Shown here piece after piece: positions 15,183 through 18,181 of a stretch of DNA of 18,181 nt. The DNA comes from Methanosarcinales archaeon. Its GTDB lineage: Archaea > Halobacteriota > Syntropharchaeia > Alkanophagales > Methanospirareceae. The notes beneath the pieces were generated by a model, which saw nothing but the letters and a program-made list of their open reading frames with translations, was not told the origin of the DNA and made no database searches. The stretch covers positions 1 through 18,181 of the forward strand of contig QMVO01000006.1 in assembly GCA_003661125.1 (NCBI GenBank), in the 5' to 3' direction. The number at the start of each line of letters is the position of its first letter. Positions within the stretch are counted from its first letter, which is position 1. The translations under genes and the position numbers were made by a program.

Positions 15183-16055
15183 CTATTTACCTCCTTTTAC
15201 CCTCCTTTCAAATATTTCTGCAATCCCTTCTTCTATTTCCTTCTTTGCCTCTGGTGGAAGTTCTAATCTCCTTTCCACTATCATTCTGATTTCTCCAAGA
15301 TTTATGAAATACATCCTCCATTTTATTCCTAAATCCCCTATTATTTTCGCAGATTGCTCACAAAGGTCATTTAAGTTGCTTTCCGCTGAGAAGAGTTCGT
15401 AAATATTACCAACGTATGAGTTTATTTCCTTTTCCTTCTTCGTTTTTTCTTCCTCCTTTTCTTCCAAATAATAATCATAGATGAAATAGTCATAATAGCT
15501 GCTGAAAACTTTCATCACAAGATAAAAGACCAAATCCTCTAGATAAAAGCCATAAGTGTTAATCACCCTTGAGATTTCTGAAACTATACCTTCAACTAAT
15601 CTATTGCCTCTCCTTGTTAGCAATCTTTTGTTTCCGTTTAAGTGTTCCAACAGCATTGTTCTTGTTTCCCTTGTAAAATCTGGATTATCTTTGTATAGGG
15701 AAGATTCGATATCACTGATAAGATATTTTCGGACTCTTTTCTCGTAATCTTGATACTTCTCCCAAATTTCCTTATTCTCTATTTTATCATCCACCAGTAA
15801 GGATAGTATCCCTTCGAGGAATTTTCTTCCCGTATCCTTACATCTCATCAAATTTTTTTCATTGATTTCTTTAACCCTTCTGATTTCAAGTGATACTTCT
15901 TTGATGAGAAAACCTATTATAATTAGATCATTTCTTTTCATAATTATTGAATCGGTTGCGATACGGTTTCCGATTATATTAACGAGGTCGAAGTTATCCC
16001 TTTTCAGTGCTTCAATGGCTACTAACATATCCTGTTTTATTGTTTTTTCTATCAT
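15183..16055 (-). CDS. Hypothetical helical protein (290 aa), first gene of the PIN cassette
   Basis: I recognise no family. The sequence is almost entirely helix-prone and rich in Lys, Glu and Ile. Residues 1-60 (MLVAIEALKRDNFDLVNIIG and on to FLIKEVSLEI) look like a helical bundle or a TPR-like start. A tyrosine-rich segment, FSSYYDYFIYDYYLEEKEEE at about 183-202, runs into a highly charged linker. The C-terminal part ends ERRVKGGK. ATG 16053-16055 has no SD, but a TATA-like palindrome lies about 18-32 bp upstream, suggesting a leaderless transcript. It heads a tight minus-strand operon with the 277-aa protein and the PIN nuclease, and is divergent from pncA. Confidence 0.7.
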   Translation of the reverse strand: MIEKTIKQDMLVAIEALKRDNFDLVNIIGNRIATDSIIMKRNDLIIIGFLIKEVSLEIRRVKEINEKNLMRCKDTGRKFLEGILSLLVDDKIENKEIWEKYQDYEKRVRKYLISDIESSLYKDNPDFTRETRTMLLEHLNGNKRLLTRRGNRLVEGIVSEISRVINTYGFYLEDLVFYLVMKVFSSYYDYFIYDYYLEEKEEEKTKKEKEINSYVGNIYELFSAESNLNDLCEQSAKIIGDLGIKWRMYFINLGEIRMIVERRLELPPEAKKEIEEGIAEIFERRVKGGK

Positions 16056-16072
16056 GGTTTTTCGTTATGTAT

Positions 16073-16087
16073 CATATAGAATATATG
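16073..16087. promoter_or_regulatory. Palindromic TATA-like element between divergent genes
   Basis: CATATA-gaa-TATATG is a perfect 6-bp inverted repeat in the 62-bp gap between the PIN cassette and pncA. Each arm resembles a TATA box and lies about 18-45 bp from a start codon on each side. Neither gene has an SD. This fits a bidirectional core promoter with short or absent leaders. Confidence 0.45.
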
Positions 16088-16117
16088 TAACTTTCTATTT
16101 ATTGATATGAATAAATT

Positions 16118-16687
16118 ATGTCCAAAAAAGTAGTAGTAAATCCAGAGGAAAGCGCATTGGTGGTTGAAGATATGCAGAAGGACTTCTGCTATGAAGACGG
16201 CGCTTTGTTTATGGGCGAGGGAGCGAAAGAGATAATACCCAGGATTCGCAGATTAATAGAAAAGGGAATACAAAAAAAGGTGCATTTGATATTCGCACAA
16301 GATTGGCATTCGCCCGCCAGTGAAGAGTTCGAAATATGGGGTCAGCATTGTGTTCCAGGCACCAGAGGAGCGGAGATAGTAGATGAGCTATCGCCCTTTT
16401 TAAAAGAGGCTTATGTAGTGAAAAAAGAGAAATACACCGACTTCTTTGGCACTGATCTTGATTTACATCTAAAAGAAAAAGGGATAAAAACATTGATAAT
16501 CGTCGGTGTTGCTACAAATATATGTGTGATGCATACTGCAATAGACGCTTCCCTTAGAGGGTATGAGCTAATATTGCCGGAGGATTGCGTGGCTGCGTTG
16601 AGCGATTACGAGCATGAATACGGATTGCGACATATAAAATCCGTATTGAATGCGACTATCACCAGTTCGGGTAATATTATTTTTTGA
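16118..16687 (+). CDS. pncA: Nicotinamidase (isochorismatase-like hydrolase)
   Basis: This hydrolase converts nicotinamide to nicotinic acid in the NAD salvage pathway. The cysteine-hydrolase triad is visible: D18 in EDMQKDF, a Lys at about 103 in KKEKYTDFFGT, and C136 in GVATNICVMHTA. Metal ligands typical of nicotinamidase are D62 and H64 (QDWHSP) and H77 in WGQHCVPGTRGAE. This WxxHCxxGTxGAE segment separates nicotinamidases from other family members. At 189 residues it has normal length. The ATG at 16118 lies about 30 bp downstream of a TATA-like element, without SD. It runs convergent to the CbiX-FmdE gene, with a hairpin and T-rich region between them. Confidence 0.87.
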   Translation: MSKKVVVNPEESALVVEDMQKDFCYEDGALFMGEGAKEIIPRIRRLIEKGIQKKVHLIFAQDWHSPASEEFEIWGQHCVPGTRGAEIVDELSPFLKEAYVVKKEKYTDFFGTDLDLHLKEKGIKTLIIVGVATNICVMHTAIDASLRGYELILPEDCVAALSDYEHEYGLRHIKSVLNATITSSGNIIF

Positions 16688-16730
16688 ATCATTGGTGCGA
16701 TTTAAATTAAAATAAAAAGTGAAAAAATAA

Positions 16731-16772
16731 AGACAGATGCCCATGTAAGACATCTGCTTCCCAAACTTTTTT
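16731..16772. terminator. Bidirectional hairpin terminator candidate
   Basis: CAGATG (16734-16739) pairs with CATCTG (16751-16756) around an 11-base loop. A T6 run at 16767-16772 follows on the plus strand, and on the minus strand the hairpin runs into several T-rich tracts (16700-16730). It lies between two convergent genes and could end both transcripts. Archaeal termination mainly uses the T-tracts, so the hairpin may be incidental. Confidence 0.4.
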
Positions 16773-16790
16773 AGCTGGTTTTTGCCTTAC

Positions 16791-18181
16791 TCATACTTCC
16801 TCAAACACGCGGTCCAGGGGCTTGTACATCGCTTTTTCCTTTAGCTTTCCCCAGAGCAGCTTAAGCGCCTTTTTCTCCTCTGGAGTTGCAGTCCCCAGCT
16901 TCTTCTTCGTTCTCAGCTCAAAGAATCGTTCCGGGAATATGCTCTCCTTCACGCGAAGCGTGATTGACTCGTTGGTGGTTTTGTTTATGAACGTGTAAAC
17001 GTAGTTATCCGCGGTAATGTTTATTATGTCTGTTGGCGACTGAATCACCACGTCATCAGTGGAATTCAGTATGTATTCAAACGTCATCCTGTGCCCGTCA
17101 GAAGGGTGTGCGCTGATTATTTTCATGTCGCCTCTATGTGGAACTCCACCCCACAGCTCTTCTTCGGAAAATGCTCGCAGCGTTGACCTGAATGCACATG
17201 CCACGCAGGGGCATATCTCTATCTCACCCTCACCGTGATATTTCCCTACATCCTCTATTGTTATGTCCAGCAGCTCCTCACCATCGTATATCTGGAGTGT
17301 GGGGTATCCAAACTCCTCTGTGAACTCTTTGTATGCGGTGACTTCTATCCAGTTTGGAACGTTGTCGTGCGGCGTCAGCGCTCTCTTACCTTTTTCGGGA
17401 TACGCATAACTAAGGTTCTTCAGCAGCTTAGGGATTTTTTTATTTGTGTAGTAGCCCTCGCTGATAAACAGAGGAACGACAATGGGATAAGAAGTCGTAG
17501 AAACGTCTTCCACAACCGTTCTGACCTCAAGTTCCGGATGCAGCGTCGCATTCACTTTAACGAACGAATACCTCACGTCTTCAATGCTAACGTTCTTGCT
17601 GTGTCTCAACATCAACTTCACCTTGCCAGCAAGCGATGCTAAAGTTGCGTTCCAACCTGCAAACTGTGTCTCGTTCGTAGACGTGCCGTGTGCAACAATA
17701 ACAACGGTTTCATTAGTTGCATTTACACACCATTCCGTTGCCCTGTCCGTGAGTATCTGCGCGATTAACGAATGATTATCCATTGCGCTGGTGAGAACAA
17801 TTTCCGCCGTGGTATTTACCTGAACGAGCCCCTCTTCTCCTTCGGGTGGCGTATCACGCAATCCAAGTATATACTCAATCTCTGCAATGTGCCCGCTGCT
17901 CGAAGATATGAACATCGGCACGGCGATTATCTTCGTAACGTTCTCCTCATCCAGTTTATCAACTGCGATGTTTATTGTTTCGTTTGGCACCTTTTCTAAG
18001 AATCCAAGTTCAATCGGATATTGCCAGCTAACGTTTTCTACCGCATCACGAATCGGAGCGCACCAGCTCTCGCTTGTACTGCCGTGTGCAATTGCAAGGA
18101 TACCAACCTTTTCTGGCGGTGCGATTTCGAATACCCTGCTCATCGGCTTGTACAGCGCCTTTTCCCTTGTCTCTGTCCACA
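16791..18181 (-). CDS. CbiX-CbiX-FmdE fusion, probable surface glycoprotein, partial at right edge
   Basis: The frame stays open to the window edge; an ATG at 18141-18143 is internal. Numbered from it, domain 1 (about 12-95) is CbiX/sirohydrochlorin chelatase-like, with H20 in AIAHGS and H85 in SSGHIAEIE as metal-site histidines. Domain 2 (about 146-270) repeats the fold, with H152 in VAHGT, but its second histidine is replaced (GYYTNKKIP). Domain 3 (about 295-450) is FmdE-like: YHGEGEIEICPCVACAF, then YVYTFINKTT and GTATPEEKK. Fifteen N-x-S/T sequons point to an extracytoplasmic glycoprotein. The visible 5' end (TREKALYKPMSRVFE) repeats the C-terminus (LKEKAMYKPLDRVFE), so another FmdE-like domain probably lies upstream. 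Possible role: metal or tetrapyrrole handling at the cell surface; the reaction is not known. Confidence 0.75.
   Translation of the reverse strand, partial: WTETREKALYKPMSRVFEIAPPEKVGILAIAHGSTSESWCAPIRDAVENVSWQYPIELGFLEKVPNETINIAVDKLDEENVTKIIAVPMFISSSSGHIAEIEYILGLRDTPPEGEEGLVQVNTTAEIVLTSAMDNHSLIAQILTDRATEWCVNATNETVVIVAHGTSTNETQFAGWNATLASLAGKVKLMLRHSKNVSIEDVRYSFVKVNATLHPELEVRTVVEDVSTTSYPIVVPLFISEGYYTNKKIPKLLKNLSYAYPEKGKRALTPHDNVPNWIEVTAYKEFTEEFGYPTLQIYDGEELLDITIEDVGKYHGEGEIEICPCVACAFRSTLRAFSEEELWGGVPHRGDMKIISAHPSDGHRMTFEYILNSTDDVVIQSPTDIINITADNYVYTFINKTTNESITLRVKESIFPERFFELRTKKKLGTATPEEKKALKLLWGKLKEKAMYKPLDRVFEEV

Noticed and set aside
1..18181. CRISPR arrays, tRNA and rRNA genes
   Set aside because: I saw no regularly spaced direct repeats and no tRNA-like TpsiC-arm motifs or rRNA sequence on reading the window; a tRNAscan or CRISPR-finder run would be decisive.

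Overview
The window reads as a piece of an archaeal chromosome. The evidence is a CODH/ACS alpha/epsilon gene pair of the archaeal type, a family 4 (iron-sulfur) uracil-DNA glycosylase, a radical SAM protein like the tetraether lipid synthase Tes, TATA-like boxes about 25-30 bp upstream of several starts with little or no Shine-Dalgarno (SD) sequence, probable TTG starts, and a CbiX/FmdE-type protein. The enzyme set fits a methane-cycling or methanogen-derived anaerobe (Methanosarcinales, Syntrophoarchaeia or ANME-1 type). This placement is inference from gene content; no marker gene in the window fixes the taxon.

Layout. Positions 1-1702: the tail of a transposase abuts a radical SAM HemN/HemW-like gene that appears cut short at its 3' end, followed by a UDG on the same strand. 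Positions 1703-5994 (plus strand): a promoter with an 11-bp tandem repeat, then cdhA-cdhB and purM. Positions 5995-9492 (minus strand): AMP-forming acetyl-CoA synthetase and a DUF1015 protein. Positions 9493-10977: a decayed, low-density stretch with a probably frameshifted small gene, an N-terminal scrap of an IS110-type transposase and a membrane-anchored protein. Positions 11033-13502: a Tes-like radical SAM gene divergent from moaA. Positions 13503-13822: a C-terminal scrap of an IS110-type transposase. Positions 13823-16055 (minus strand): a tight three-gene cassette of two unrecognised proteins and a PIN-domain nuclease. Positions 16118-16687: a nicotinamidase. Positions 16791-18181: a large extracytoplasmic-looking protein joining two CbiX chelatase-like domains to an FmdE-like domain, open at the right edge.

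How the genes relate. CdhAB (CO2/CO and acetyl-CoA chemistry) and Acs (acetate activation) both act on the acetyl-CoA node, and an iron-sulfur and metal theme runs through the window (UDG, three radical SAM proteins, CODH, CbiX/FmdE). PurM and PncA are housekeeping purine and NAD salvage functions. The parts least explained by known families are the PIN cassette (13823-16055) and the CbiX-FmdE surface protein (16791-18181). Scraps of transposases at 1-106, 10076-10265 and 13516-13731 show past insertion activity around the accessory segments.
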